Part shown: positions 24,244 through 33,236 of the stretch, piece after piece | Numbering within the stretch: position 1 is the stretch's first letter | Layout: every line of letters starts with the position of its first letter | From: Trujillonella endophytica | GTDB lineage: Bacteria > Actinomycetota > Actinomycetes > Mycobacteriales > Geodermatophilaceae | Assembly: GCF_019799905.1 (NCBI RefSeq) | Contig: NZ_JABGCI010000009.1 | Span: forward strand, 1-64,000 | Length of the DNA stretch: 64,000 bases | Direction: 5' to 3' | The notes under the pieces: model-generated | Databases searched by the model: none | The model's input: only the letters and a program-made list of their open reading frames with translations | Told to the model about the DNA's origin: nothing | Translations under genes and position numbers: made by a program

Positions 24244-24807
24244 ATGACGCTCGGAACGACACCCGGTGCGGTCGGGCTGCGCCCCGGCAGGTCGCGCACC
24301 GGGGGAGTCCTCGTCGTCGTGGGCGGCCTGCCCGGCAGCGGGAAGACCACCCTGCTGCGCCGCTGGCTCGCCGACGCCGGACCCGACGTGGTGGGCCTGG
24401 ACTCCGAGGACGTCGCCGCGCGGCTCCCGGCCGTCGGGGCACGCCTGCCCTACCGCCTGCTGCGCCCGGCGGTGCACGTGGTCCACCGGTGGCGGGTGCT
24501 GCGGGTCGTCGGGGGGAGCGCGCCGGTCGTCGTCCTCACCGACCCGTGGACCAGTGCGCGCTGGCGCTCCACCGTCCTCGCCGCGGCCCGCGAGGCCGGC
24601 CGCAGCGTGCGGGTCGTGCTCCTCGACGTCCCGCCCGAGCAGGCCCGTGCCGGGCAGACCGCCCGTGGCCGGAGGCTCTCCTCCCGGGCCATGGACCGGC
24701 ACGCCGCCCGCTGGCCGGGCCTGCTGCACGCGGCCGGCGAGGAGGCCCGGCGCGTCGGCCGGGCGGACGCCGACCAGCTCTCCCTCCGGGAGGTCCTCGC
24801 GGGCTGA
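24244..24807 (+). CDS. P-loop nucleotide kinase-like ATPase
   Basis: A 187-residue single-domain P-loop protein: Walker [19 protein letters not shown] (about 24-41), a central strand VVVLTDPW, and a C-terminal Arg-rich lid-like segment ([14 protein letters not shown]). This layout resembles small AAA_33/zeta-like kinases that phosphorylate small molecules or nucleotides. No substrate can be read. A GGAGGAGAGG site precedes ATG 24244. It stands alone between the secreted protein and the alcohol dehydrogenase. Confidence 0.75.
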   Translation: MTLGTTPGAVGLRPGRSRTGGVLVVVGGLPGSGKTTLLRRWLADAGPDVVGLDSEDVAARLPAVGARLPYRLLRPAVHVVHRWRVLRVVGGSAPVVVLTDPWTSARWRSTVLAAAREAGRSVRVVLLDVPPEQARAGQTARGRRLSSRAMDRHAARWPGLLHAAGEEARRVGRADADQLSLREVLAG

Positions 24808-24926
24808 CGCCGTTCGAGTGGCAGCCGGTGTCCCGTCGGCGCAGGGTCAGAGCACGCCGGTCAGCAGCGCCGGCGTCCGCGCCACGACCCCGGCACGCCC
24901 GCGGTCAGGAGGAGGTCGCCCGACCC

Positions 24927-26075
24927 ATGCGAGCGATGGTGTACCGGGGCCCGTACAAGCTCCGCGTGGAGGAGAAGGACGTCCCGGCGATCGAGCACCC
25001 CAACGACGCCGTCGTGCGGGTCACCCTGGCCGCCATCTGCGGCTCCGACCTGCACCTCTACCACGGGCTCATGCCGGACACCCGGATCGGGCACACGTTC
25101 GGCCACGAGTTCATCGGCGTCGTCGACCAGGTCGGCCCCTCGGTGCAGAACCTGCAGGTGGGCGACCGGGTGATGGTGCCGTTCAACATCTTCTGCGGCA
25201 CGTGCTGGTTCTGCGCCCGCGGCCTCTACTCCAACTGCCACAACGTGAACGCCAACGCCACGGCCGTCGGCGGCATCTACGGCTACTCGCACACCACCGG
25301 CGGGTACGACGGCGGCCAGGCCGAGTACGTCCGCGTGCCCTTCGCCGACGTCGGGCCGGTGCGCATCCCCGACTGGATGAGCGACGAGGACGCCGTGCTG
25401 CTCACCGACGCCGTCCCCACCGGGTACTTCGGCGCCCAGCTGGGGGAGATCGTCGAGGGCGACGTCGTCGTCGTCTTCGGGGCCGGCATCGTCGGCCTGG
25501 TCGCCGCGCGTTCGGCGTGGCTCATGGGAGCGGGGCGGGTGATCGTCGTCGACCACCTCGAGTACCGCCTCGAGATGGCCCGCACCTGGGCGCACGCCGA
25601 GACGTACAACTTCGTCGAGTACGACGACATCGTCGTGGAGATGAAGCGGACGACCGGGCACCTGGGTGCCGACGTCGCCATCGACGCGGTCGGCGCCGAG
25701 GCCGACGGCAACCTCCTGATGCACCTCACCGGCGTGAAGTTCAAGCTCCAGGGCGGCTCGCCCGTCGCCCTCAACTGGGCGATCGACTCGGTGCGCAAGG
25801 GGGGCACCGTCTCGGTCGTCGGCGCCTACGGCCCGATCCCCAACATGGTCAAGTTCGGCGACGCCCTCAACAAGGGGCTGACCCTGCGGATGAACCAGAC
25901 GCCGGTGAAGCGGCAGTGGCCTCGGCTGTTCGAGCACGTGCGCAACGGGCACCTCACGCCGTCCGAGCTCGTCACCCACCGGTTCCCGCTCGAGCACATC
26001 GCCGAGGGGTACCACGTCTTCTCCGCCAAGCTCGACGGGTGCATCAAGCCCCTCGTCGTGCCGGGCGCGGCCTGA
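24927..26075 (+). CDS. Zinc-dependent alcohol dehydrogenase (glutathione-independent formaldehyde dehydrogenase-like)
   Basis: A 382-residue medium-chain dehydrogenase. Catalytic zinc ligands Cys38, His60 and Glu61; structural zinc Cys90, Cys93, Cys96 and Cys104 (FCGTCWFCARGLYSNC); Rossmann motif VFGAGIVGLVAARSAWLMGA (about 178-197). The extra insert after NVNANATAVGGIYGYSHTTG is typical of the subgroup that includes glutathione-independent formaldehyde dehydrogenases. Ribosome-binding AGGAGG lies 13 bases before ATG 24927. A small conserved-looking hypothetical gene follows after 17 bases and is probably co-transcribed. Substrate inferred only at the level of alcohol or aldehyde. Confidence 0.9.
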   Translation: MRAMVYRGPYKLRVEEKDVPAIEHPNDAVVRVTLAAICGSDLHLYHGLMPDTRIGHTFGHEFIGVVDQVGPSVQNLQVGDRVMVPFNIFCGTCWFCARGLYSNCHNVNANATAVGGIYGYSHTTGGYDGGQAEYVRVPFADVGPVRIPDWMSDEDAVLLTDAVPTGYFGAQLGEIVEGDVVVVFGAGIVGLVAARSAWLMGAGRVIVVDHLEYRLEMARTWAHAETYNFVEYDDIVVEMKRTTGHLGADVAIDAVGAEADGNLLMHLTGVKFKLQGGSPVALNWAIDSVRKGGTVSVVGAYGPIPNMVKFGDALNKGLTLRMNQTPVKRQWPRLFEHVRNGHLTPSELVTHRFPLEHIAEGYHVFSAKLDGCIKPLVVPGAA

Positions 26076-26092
26076 GCGACGGGAGAGCGACC

Positions 26093-26668
26093 ATGGCCTA
26101 CACCCCGCAGAAGCCGCCGCTGCCGGAGACGATCGAGCAGCTGCGCGCGCGCATCCCGTTCTGGGGCGTCGACCTCGACCCGGCCGACCGCCCGTCGGTG
26201 CCCAAGCTGCAGTACCAGGAGGACCTCTCCGGCGCGCACTGGGAGGTGCCCGACCAGCAGGCCGAGAAGCAGCCGCGCGAGCGGTCGATCGAGCACGCCG
26301 CCATCACCCCGGTCTTCGGCACCGCCCAGCCGCTGCACGGCCTCTCCGGGGCGATCCGCCGGCACGCCTACGCGCGGTACAGCGAGGCCCGGCTCGCGCA
26401 CTGGCTGCTGCTGGTCCTCGGGGACCGGGTCGAGGCGACCGGCGCGCACCTGCGCTCCCTCGCGACGCTGCGGCCGGACAACCCGATCACCCAGACCGGG
26501 GTGCTCGCCGAGGCCCGGGCGCACCCGATCTCCTCCCGCTACGGCGTCAAGCGCACCGACACGGTGCACCAGCCACTGGACCCGGTGCTCGTCGCCGGCC
26601 CCTGGGTCGCCGGCGCGGCGGTCGCCTGGCTCGGCGTGCGCCGGGTGGTCCGGGCCGTCCGGGGCTGA
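26093..26668 (+). CDS. Hypothetical protein following the alcohol dehydrogenase
   Basis: An unrecognised 191-residue protein. The N-terminus MAYTPQKPPLPETIEQLRAR is hydrophilic; the middle has HAAITPVFGTAQPLHGLSG and YARYSEARLAHWLLLVLGDR; the C-terminus has one hydrophobic stretch (VAGPWVAGAAVAWLGVRRVV) that could anchor it in the membrane. GGGAGAG lies just upstream of the ATG. It follows the alcohol dehydrogenase by 17 bases; I recall similar hypothetical genes in this position in other actinobacteria. No catalytic motif visible. Confidence 0.75.
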   Translation: MAYTPQKPPLPETIEQLRARIPFWGVDLDPADRPSVPKLQYQEDLSGAHWEVPDQQAEKQPRERSIEHAAITPVFGTAQPLHGLSGAIRRHAYARYSEARLAHWLLLVLGDRVEATGAHLRSLATLRPDNPITQTGVLAEARAHPISSRYGVKRTDTVHQPLDPVLVAGPWVAGAAVAWLGVRRVVRAVRG

Positions 26669-26688
26669 GCCGGCGCGTCGCTCAGCCC

Positions 26689-26713
26689 GGCGCGCCGCTC
26701 AGCGCGGCGCGCC
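26689..26713. terminator. Hairpin at convergent gene ends
   Basis: GGCGCGCCGC, a 5-base loop, then GCGGCGCGCC. It lies between the stop at 26668 (plus strand) and the end of the P-type ATPase (26699, minus strand), slightly overlapping the latter. It is placed to end both transcripts. No U-tract. Confidence 0.45.
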
Positions 26714-29227
26714 CTCGCGTGGCAGGGCGGCGAGCCCCAGGGCCCCCTCCAGGACCTGGAAGCGGTACGCCGCGCTGAGCAGCACGAACCACACCACCAG
26801 CGCCGGCAGCACGGTGCGGAACACCGGGTCCGCGGCGTCGGTGAGCCCGAAGTACTGGGTGAACCAGGGCACGAAGAGGCCCCCGGAGAAGGCCAGGACG
26901 AGCGCCGCGACGAGCACGGCCGGGCGGCGGTCGCCGTCCGGCCGGGTCCACGACGCGAAGAACCGGGTCGGCGGCCTCAGGAACAGGATCAGCAGGAAGG
27001 CCGCGTACGAGACGAAGGTCGACAGCGCCGTCTGCGCCCCGATGGTGGCCGCCGCCTCGGTGAAGCCGATGTCGTCGGAGGACAGCCCGGTGTAGCGCTC
27101 GAAGTCGTCGACGACGAAGTCGGGCACCTGCGAGCTCTGGAAGCCGTCGAGCAGCGTCGTGTAGTGGTAGCCGTAGACGGCGGTCCCGGCGGCCGCGGTG
27201 AGGACCATCGCCGGGACGACGAACCGCCACAGGTTCGTGAGCAGGTGCGGATCGGGTCGTGCCGGGCGCGCCCACGCGGTGAGGAACAGCGTCGGCAGGC
27301 CGACGGTCAGCAGGGTCAGCCCGACGTTGGCGGGGGAGTACGGGAAGCCCAACCCGAGCATCGTGACGGCGGCGATCACCAGCCCCTGCGTGCCGACGCG
27401 GGCGAGGAACACCTGCATCGACGTGCCGATCCCGCTGATGATCCGGCGGCCCTCGTGCTGCGCCGGCAGCAGGGCGGCGAGGTCGTCGTCGGTGAGCACG
27501 ATGTCGGCGACGTCCCGGGTGACGGCGCTGCCGCTGCGCATCGCCACCCCGACCTGCGCCCGCTTGAGGGCCCGCGCGTCGTTCACCCCGTCGCCGATCA
27601 TCGCGACGTAGCGGCCCTGCCGCCGGAGCGAGGCGACGAGCCGCTCCTTCTGCTCCGGCGCCACGCGGCCGAACACCGACGCGCGCGCCACCACGGCGTC
27701 GAACTCGCCGTCGGACAGGCCGTCGAGGTCCGCGCCGCTCACCGGCTCCCCGGCGGTCAGGCCGGCCTGCCGGGCCAGGGCGGCGACGGTGCGCGGGTCG
27801 TCGCCGGAGACCACCTTGAGGTCGGTCCCGTCGGCGGCGAACCGCGCGATCGTCTCGGGCACACCCGGGCGCAGCTCGTCGGCCAGCACCACGAGGGCCA
27901 GCGGTTCGAGGTCGGGCAGCCGCGGCCGCCCCGCAGCGTCGCGCAGCGGGGCGTCCGGGTCGGCCGCGCGGGCGGCGACCAGCACCCGCAGTCCCTGCGC
28001 GGCCCGTGCCGCGACCGCCTCGGTGAGCGGCTCCCCGGACAGGTGCGGGGCCAGCCGGTCGGGGGCGCCCAGCACGAGCAGGCCGTCGCCGGTGCGCAGC
28101 GCGCTCCAGCGCAGCGAGGAGGAGAACGGGACCTCGTCCCGGACCGCGAGCTCCTCCCCGGGCAGCGCGGCGGCCAGCGCCGTGGTGGTCAGGTTCCCGG
28201 CCGCGGTGGACCGGGCCATCGACCCGACCAGCCGCTCGACGTGGGCGGTCGGCAGCGCACCCACCGGCACGACCTCGGCCAGCGACAGCCGGCCGGTGGT
28301 CAGCGTGCCGGTCTTGTCGGTGCACACCACGTCGACGTTGCTCACCGACTCGACCGCATTGACCTGCTGCACGAGCGCGCCGCGCCCCGCACTACGCGCC
28401 GCCCCGACGGTGTAGGCGACGGCCACCAGGAAGAACAGCCCGTAGGGCACCAGCCCGGACAGCACGGCGGTGGTCTGCACGACCCGCACCAGCGAGAAGC
28501 CCTCGAGCGCGGCCTGGGCGAGGATCGTGACGCTCATCAGCGCCACGAGGACCATCACCAGCCGGACGACGAACGCGATCCGCCGCTGCAGCGGCGTGCT
28601 GTCGGTCGAGACCCGGCGGACGTCGGTGGTGAGCCGGCTGGCGTAGCTGGCGGCACCGACGTCCCGGGCGAGCTGGTGACCCTCCCCGCCGACGCAGAAG
28701 CTGCCCGAGAGCAGGTCGTCGCCGGGTCCCTTGAGCAGGGCCTCGGACTCCCCGGTGAGCAGCGACTCGTCGACCTCGACCCGGCCGCCGTCCAGCACCG
28801 GACCGTCGACCACCACCTGGTCGCCCGGCCGCAGGTGCAGCACGTCGCCCCGCACCACCTCGTCGGGCGCCACCTCGACGTCCCGGTCGTCGCGGACCAC
28901 CGTCACGCGGCCCTGGTTGAGCAGCTGGAGCCGGTCGAGCTTGCGCTTGGCCCGGATCTCCTGGACGGCGCTGATCGCCGCGTTGACCAGGCCCAGCCCG
29001 ACGCTGGTGAAGGCGTCGCTGTACCGGCCGAGGGCCAGCAGCGCGGCGCCGATGACGAACAGGATGACGTTGAAGAACGAGAAGACGTTGGTCCGCAGGA
29101 TGACGGCGTAGCTGCGCGACGACCCCCGGGTGGCGGTGTTGCCCTCCCCGCGCCGGCGCCGCGCCTCTGCCTCCTGCCGGGTCAGGCCGATCCGGGCCGG
29201 CCCGCCCACCGGCGTCCGCACGTCCAT
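26699..29227 (-). CDS. ctpE: CtpE-like cation-transporting P-type ATPase
   Basis: An 842-residue P-type ATPase. Actuator-domain TGES at 158-161, phosphorylation motif DKTGT at 304-308, hinge GDGVND in the later cytoplasmic domain, and about ten membrane helices in the usual 2+2+6 pattern. The M4 segment reads VLSGLVPYGLFFLVAVAY, without the Cys/His metal motif of heavy-metal pumps. This matches CtpE of Mycobacterium, which is linked to calcium uptake; the ion here is inferred from that. Single gene, minus strand, convergent with the alcohol dehydrogenase pair. ATG at 29227. Confidence 0.88.
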   Translation of the reverse strand: MDVRTPVGGPARIGLTRQEAEARRRRGEGNTATRGSSRSYAVILRTNVFSFFNVILFVIGAALLALGRYSDAFTSVGLGLVNAAISAVQEIRAKRKLDRLQLLNQGRVTVVRDDRDVEVAPDEVVRGDVLHLRPGDQVVVDGPVLDGGRVEVDESLLTGESEALLKGPGDDLLSGSFCVGGEGHQLARDVGAASYASRLTTDVRRVSTDSTPLQRRIAFVVRLVMVLVALMSVTILAQAALEGFSLVRVVQTTAVLSGLVPYGLFFLVAVAYTVGAARSAGRGALVQQVNAVESVSNVDVVCTDKTGTLTTGRLSLAEVVPVGALPTAHVERLVGSMARSTAAGNLTTTALAAALPGEELAVRDEVPFSSSLRWSALRTGDGLLVLGAPDRLAPHLSGEPLTEAVAARAAQGLRVLVAARAADPDAPLRDAAGRPRLPDLEPLALVVLADELRPGVPETIARFAADGTDLKVVSGDDPRTVAALARQAGLTAGEPVSGADLDGLSDGEFDAVVARASVFGRVAPEQKERLVASLRRQGRYVAMIGDGVNDARALKRAQVGVAMRSGSAVTRDVADIVLTDDDLAALLPAQHEGRRIISGIGTSMQVFLARVGTQGLVIAAVTMLGLGFPYSPANVGLTLLTVGLPTLFLTAWARPARPDPHLLTNLWRFVVPAMVLTAAAGTAVYGYHYTTLLDGFQSSQVPDFVVDDFERYTGLSSDDIGFTEAAATIGAQTALSTFVSYAAFLLILFLRPPTRFFASWTRPDGDRRPAVLVAALVLAFSGGLFVPWFTQYFGLTDAADPVFRTVLPALVVWFVLLSAAYRFQVLEGALGLAALPREGAPR

Positions 29228-29350
29228 GCCGCCCCCCGATCGCTCGTCCCCGGAGTCTTCCCGGCCGCGCGGCAGGTCGCCGGACGGGCGTCCAGGCAGC
29301 TCCTCACCGGCATCCAGGCGACGGGGAGGCGCACGGCCGACCGTCGGGGC

Positions 29351-29850
29351 ATGCGCCGCGTGTCCGCCCGCCGCCTCTCGCTCGGCGCGGCTGCTCTGCG
29401 CCTTCCTCGTCCCGCCGGCCGTCGTCCTCGCGGTCGTCGGCGCGGTGGCCAGGAGCTGCGCACGCCGGTGACCCCCATCCCGCGGTCACCCCGAGCTGCT
29501 CCGGCGCACCACCGACCTCCCCGGGGACGCCGACCGCTCCCTGCGCCGCGTGGAGGCCGAGGCCGTGTGGATGTCCGGCCTCGTCGACGACCTGCTGCTG
29601 CTCGCCCCCGGGCATCCCCGCGGAGTTGCGCGCCGGGGCGTTCGAGCGCTTCGTCCGCGGCTGCGCGTCCCGGTCGCGGACGAGCGGCAGCACCGGCCTG
29701 AGGTTGGCCATCGTGCGGCGGTGGTCTCCACCCACGGGGGCAGCGGGGACGTCGCCGGCCGGCCCGGCCGCACGGTGGTGACGGTGCGCCTCCCGCACGC
29801 CACCTCGGCCGAGCCCGACGCCGACACCGGCGAGGAACCCGACGACGAAT
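29351..29850 (+). pseudogene. Sensor histidine kinase remnant
   Basis: Scattered pieces of a histidine kinase survive on the plus strand in shifting frames: a hydrophobic stretch (FLVPPAVVLAVVGAVA, about 29403-29450), an H-box-like QELRTPVTPI (about 29450-29478) lacking the His, EAEAVWMSGLVDDLLLLA (about 29553-29606), and the ATPase end GLRLAIVRR ... PGRTVVTVRLPHA (about 29699-29800). The core between them is deleted. No response regulator is nearby. The rest of the 29228-29913 gap holds nothing else that I recognise. Confidence 0.7.
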
Positions 29851-29913
29851 CGTGGGCCGACGCGGTCCGCCCGCCGGCGGAGCGCCCGGCGTCCGGGTGC
29901 TCCGGCCGGACGG

Positions 29914-30300
29914 TCAGCCGGCCGGGGGGTGCTCCGCGATGCAGAACAAGTTGCCCTCCGGGTCGGCCAGGGTCGACCACTGCACCCAGGGCACCTCGTC
30001 GAGGACGTCCCACCGGTGCGTCGCCCCGAGCCCGACCGCCCGGTCGACCTCCGCGCGGCGGGAGCCCCACGGCACCGTCAGGTCCAGGTGCTGGCCCTGG
30101 CGCTCGGGACGCTGCTCGGTGCGCAGCTGGAAGAACATCGCCAGGCCGCCCGGCTCCCGCGGGGCGAGGAAGGCGTGGTCGTCGTCGGCCCCGCCTCGCA
30201 CCGAGCCACCGAGCAACTGTGCCCAGAAGCCCGCCAGCGCACGGGGGTCCTCGGCCTCGACGTTCACGGCGCCGAGGGTGATCGCCGGTCCAGGGGTCAT
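29914..30300 (-). CDS. VOC (glyoxalase-like) domain protein
   Basis: A 128-residue single VOC domain, the fold used by glyoxalases, bleomycin-binding proteins and small dioxygenases. It starts ITLGAVNVEAEDPRALAGFW and ends VQWSTLADPEGNLFCIAEH, the family's DPxGNxF/EC edge strand. A central WGSRRAEVDRAVGLGATHRW helps define the domain. One domain alone would dimerise to make a site. Neighbours give no functional clue: a decayed kinase on one side and a flavo-iron-sulfur protein on the other. Confidence 0.82.
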   Translation of the reverse strand: MTPGPAITLGAVNVEAEDPRALAGFWAQLLGGSVRGGADDDHAFLAPREPGGLAMFFQLRTEQRPERQGQHLDLTVPWGSRRAEVDRAVGLGATHRWDVLDEVPWVQWSTLADPEGNLFCIAEHPPAG

Positions 30301-30310
30301 GTCGCGCAGG

Positions 30311-33184
30311 CTACGGACGGGGGACGACAGCTCCCGGTCGCGCCGGGTCGGTCAGCCGCTGCGCGAGCAGCTCGGCCAGGTGCAGCCCGCGGCGGCCGGC
30401 GAGGTCGTCGAGCTGCGTGCGGCAGGAGAAGCCGTCGGCCAGCACGACGCCGTCGTCGGGCAGGGCCGCCACCGCCGGCAGCAGCTGGTGCTCGGCGATC
30501 GCGACGGAGACGTCGTGGTGGCCCTTCTCCACGCCCCAGTTGCCGGCCAGCCCGCAGCAGCCGCCGAGCCGCTGCACCTCCGCACCGGCGTCGCGCAGCA
30601 GCCGCTCGTCCGTCGTCCACCCCATGGTCGCGTGGTGGTGGCAGTGCGGCTGGGCCACCACCGGCAGCCCGGTGAGGTCCGGCGGCGTCCAGCCGGGGGT
30701 GTCGCTCAGCAGCTCGGCGAGCGTCCGGGTGGCCGCCGCGACCGCCTCGGCCTCGGCGCCGGGGACCAGGTCCTTGGCCTCGCCACGCAGCACAGCGGTG
30801 CAGGAGGGCTCGACACCCACGATCGGCACACCGGCCGCGGCCAGCGGCGCGAGGGCGGCGACGGTCGAGCCGACGACCCGGCGCGCGGCGTCCAGCTGCC
30901 CGGTGGTGATCCAGGTCAGCCCGCAGCAGGTGTCCGCGCCGGGCACCTGCACCGAGTAGCCGGCGTCCTCCAGCACCGCGACCGCGGCGTGCGCGACCGA
31001 CGGCGCGAAGTGGTCGGTGAAGGAGTCGACCCACAGGGCGACCGGCCGGCCGTCCCCGGCGGCGGCCGGGCGGGCCGCCCAGTCGGCGCGGAAGGTGCGC
31101 GTCGCGAACGCCGGCAGCGAGCGCCGCTGGTCGACCCCGGCGGTCCACTTCGCCAGCCGGCCGCCCAGGCGGGAGGAGGTGAGCGCGTTGGCCAGGCGCG
31201 GGGTGCGCGCGGCCAGGTCGGACCAGAGGGGGAGCCGGCCCAGGACGTAGTGGCTGCGCGGCCGGATCCGGCGGCGGTAGGACTGGTGCAGCACCTCGGA
31301 CTTGTAGGCGGCCATGTCCACGCCGGTGGGGCAGTCGCGCGAGCAGCCCTTGCACGACAGGCACAGGTCCAGCGCCTCATGCACCTCGGGCGAGCGCCAG
31401 TCCGTGACCGGCCCGCCGGGGGCGACCATCTCCTGCAGCACCCGGGCGCGGCCGCGGGTGCTGTCCTTCTCGTTGCGCGTGGCGACGAACGACGGGCACA
31501 TCACCCCGCCGGACGCCGACAGGTCGGCCCGGCACTTGCCGACGCCGGTGCAGCGGTGCACGGCGTTGGAGAAGTCGCCGCCGTCGTGCGGGTAGGCCAG
31601 CGCCAGGCCGGTGGTCAGCCGGGGTGCGGCGGCGACCCGGACGTCGGCGTCCACCGGAGCCGGCCGCACGAGCACGCCGGGGTTGAGGACGTCGTCGGGG
31701 TCGAACACCGCCTTGACCCGCTCGAACAGCGACAGCACCCGGCCGGAGTACATGGTCGCCAGCAGCTCGCCGCGGGCCCGGCCGTCGCCGTGCTCGCCGG
31801 AGATCGACCCGCCGTGCCGGGCCACCAGCGCCGCGGCGTCGGTGACGAACGACCGGTAGGCCTCCCGCCCGCGGTCGGGCTCGCGGCCGAAGGGGAAGTC
31901 GATCCGCACGTGCACGCAGCCGTCGCCGAAGTGGCCGTACGGGACCCCCTGGAGGGAGTGCTCGTCCAGCAGCGCCTCGAACTCGCGCAGGTAGGTGCCG
32001 AGGGACTCGACCGGCACGGCCGCGTCCTCCCACCCGGCGTGCGCCGGGCGCCCGTCGGACGTGCGGGCGGCAAGACCGGCGCCGTCCTCCCGGATCCGCC
32101 AGATCGCCGCGGCCTCGGCGACGTCGGTCACCACGAGCGAGTCCAGCGCGCCGGCGTCGGCGAGGACCCCCTTGGCCTTCGCCTCGACCTCGGCGACCGA
32201 GTCGCCGGTCAGCTCGACCACCAGCCAGCCGCCGCCGCGCGGAAGGTCGGGCACGGTCGCGGCGGGGACGTCGCGCAGCCGCTGGACGATCCGCTCGTCG
32301 AGGCCTTCGACCGCGGTCGGGCCGTGGGGGAGCAGGGCCGGGGTGGCGTCGGCCGCCTCCGCCATCGAGGGGTACCCCAGCACGACCAGCCCGCGGAACG
32401 GGGCGTCGGCGACCAGCCGCACCGTCGCGCCGAGCACCAGCGCGAGCGTGCCCTCGCTGCCCACCAGCGCGCGGGAGACGTCGAAGCCCCGCTCGGGCAG
32501 CAGGTGCTCCAGCGAGTAGCCCGACACCTGGCGGCCGAAGCGGCCCAGCTCGGTGCGGATCGCCGCGAGGTCGCCGGCCACCAGGTCCTGCAGCCGGTCC
32601 AGCGCCGGTGACGGGGGGACGACGTCGTTGCCGGTGCCGAGCGTCAGCCGCTCCCCGCCGCCGGTGACGACGTCGAGCCCGACCACGTTGTCCGACGTCC
32701 GGCCGTAGCCCAGCGCCCGCGAGCCGCACGCGTTGTTGCCGATCATCCCGCCGACGGTGCAGCGGTTGTGCGTGCTGGGATCGGGCCCGAAGCGCAGCCC
32801 GTGCGGCCGGACCGCCGCCTGCAGCGCGGCCTGCACGACGCCCGGGTCGACCGTCGCGGTGCGCGCCTCCGCGTCGATCGAGCGCACGCGGGTCAGGTAC
32901 CGGCTGGTGTCGACGACGACGCCCGGGCCCACCGCGTTCCCCGCGATGGAGGTGCCCGCACCGCGCGCGGTCAGCGGCACGCCGAGGGAGCGGCAGACCT
33001 CGAGGGCGCCGACCAGCTCGTCGGGGTGGCGGGGACGGACCACGGCCTGCGGCAGGACCCGGTACAGCGAGCCGTCGGAGGAGTAGAGGGCACGGGCCAG
33101 GCCCGAGTCGTCGACGTCGGCCAGGCCGGCCCGGCGCAGCGCCGCGGCCAGCTCCGGAGCCGCGGTCGCGGTAGCGCTGGTCAC
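30311..33184 (-). CDS. FAD-binding and (Fe-S)-binding oxidoreductase (D-lactate/glycolate dehydrogenase-like fusion)
   Basis: A 957-residue fusion of a GlcD/DLD-type flavoprotein and a GlcF-type iron-sulfur protein. FAD domain: VPLTARGAGTSIAGNAVGPG (about 52-71) and CTVGGMIGNNACGSRALGYG (about 142-161). C-terminal part: two ferredoxin-like clusters (CTGVGKC ... CPSF; CLSCKGCSRDCPTGVDM) and two Cys-rich CCG-type domains (TCCGLTW; LGGCCGLAG). Such fusions oxidise D-2-hydroxy acids and pass electrons to the quinone pool at the membrane face. Length and order fit the family. Single gene; substrate not determined. Confidence 0.92.
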   Translation of the reverse strand: MTSATATAAPELAAALRRAGLADVDDSGLARALYSSDGSLYRVLPQAVVRPRHPDELVGALEVCRSLGVPLTARGAGTSIAGNAVGPGVVVDTSRYLTRVRSIDAEARTATVDPGVVQAALQAAVRPHGLRFGPDPSTHNRCTVGGMIGNNACGSRALGYGRTSDNVVGLDVVTGGGERLTLGTGNDVVPPSPALDRLQDLVAGDLAAIRTELGRFGRQVSGYSLEHLLPERGFDVSRALVGSEGTLALVLGATVRLVADAPFRGLVVLGYPSMAEAADATPALLPHGPTAVEGLDERIVQRLRDVPAATVPDLPRGGGWLVVELTGDSVAEVEAKAKGVLADAGALDSLVVTDVAEAAAIWRIREDGAGLAARTSDGRPAHAGWEDAAVPVESLGTYLREFEALLDEHSLQGVPYGHFGDGCVHVRIDFPFGREPDRGREAYRSFVTDAAALVARHGGSISGEHGDGRARGELLATMYSGRVLSLFERVKAVFDPDDVLNPGVLVRPAPVDADVRVAAAPRLTTGLALAYPHDGGDFSNAVHRCTGVGKCRADLSASGGVMCPSFVATRNEKDSTRGRARVLQEMVAPGGPVTDWRSPEVHEALDLCLSCKGCSRDCPTGVDMAAYKSEVLHQSYRRRIRPRSHYVLGRLPLWSDLAARTPRLANALTSSRLGGRLAKWTAGVDQRRSLPAFATRTFRADWAARPAAAGDGRPVALWVDSFTDHFAPSVAHAAVAVLEDAGYSVQVPGADTCCGLTWITTGQLDAARRVVGSTVAALAPLAAAGVPIVGVEPSCTAVLRGEAKDLVPGAEAEAVAAATRTLAELLSDTPGWTPPDLTGLPVVAQPHCHHHATMGWTTDERLLRDAGAEVQRLGGCCGLAGNWGVEKGHHDVSVAIAEHQLLPAVAALPDDGVVLADGFSCRTQLDDLAGRRGLHLAELLAQRLTDPARPGAVVPRP

Positions 33185-33236
33185 CCCGCCGAGGTTACGT
33201 GGGCCCCGGCGGGGTCCGGCCCGGCGCTCCCGGCGG

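Noticed and set aside
22044-26075. A very long open frame on the plus strand (more than 1,300 codons) spanning several loci
   Set aside because: It crosses the PadR, LysR remnant, secreted-protein and kinase genes in wrong frames and only its last 382 codons match a family; long chance frames are usual at this base composition.
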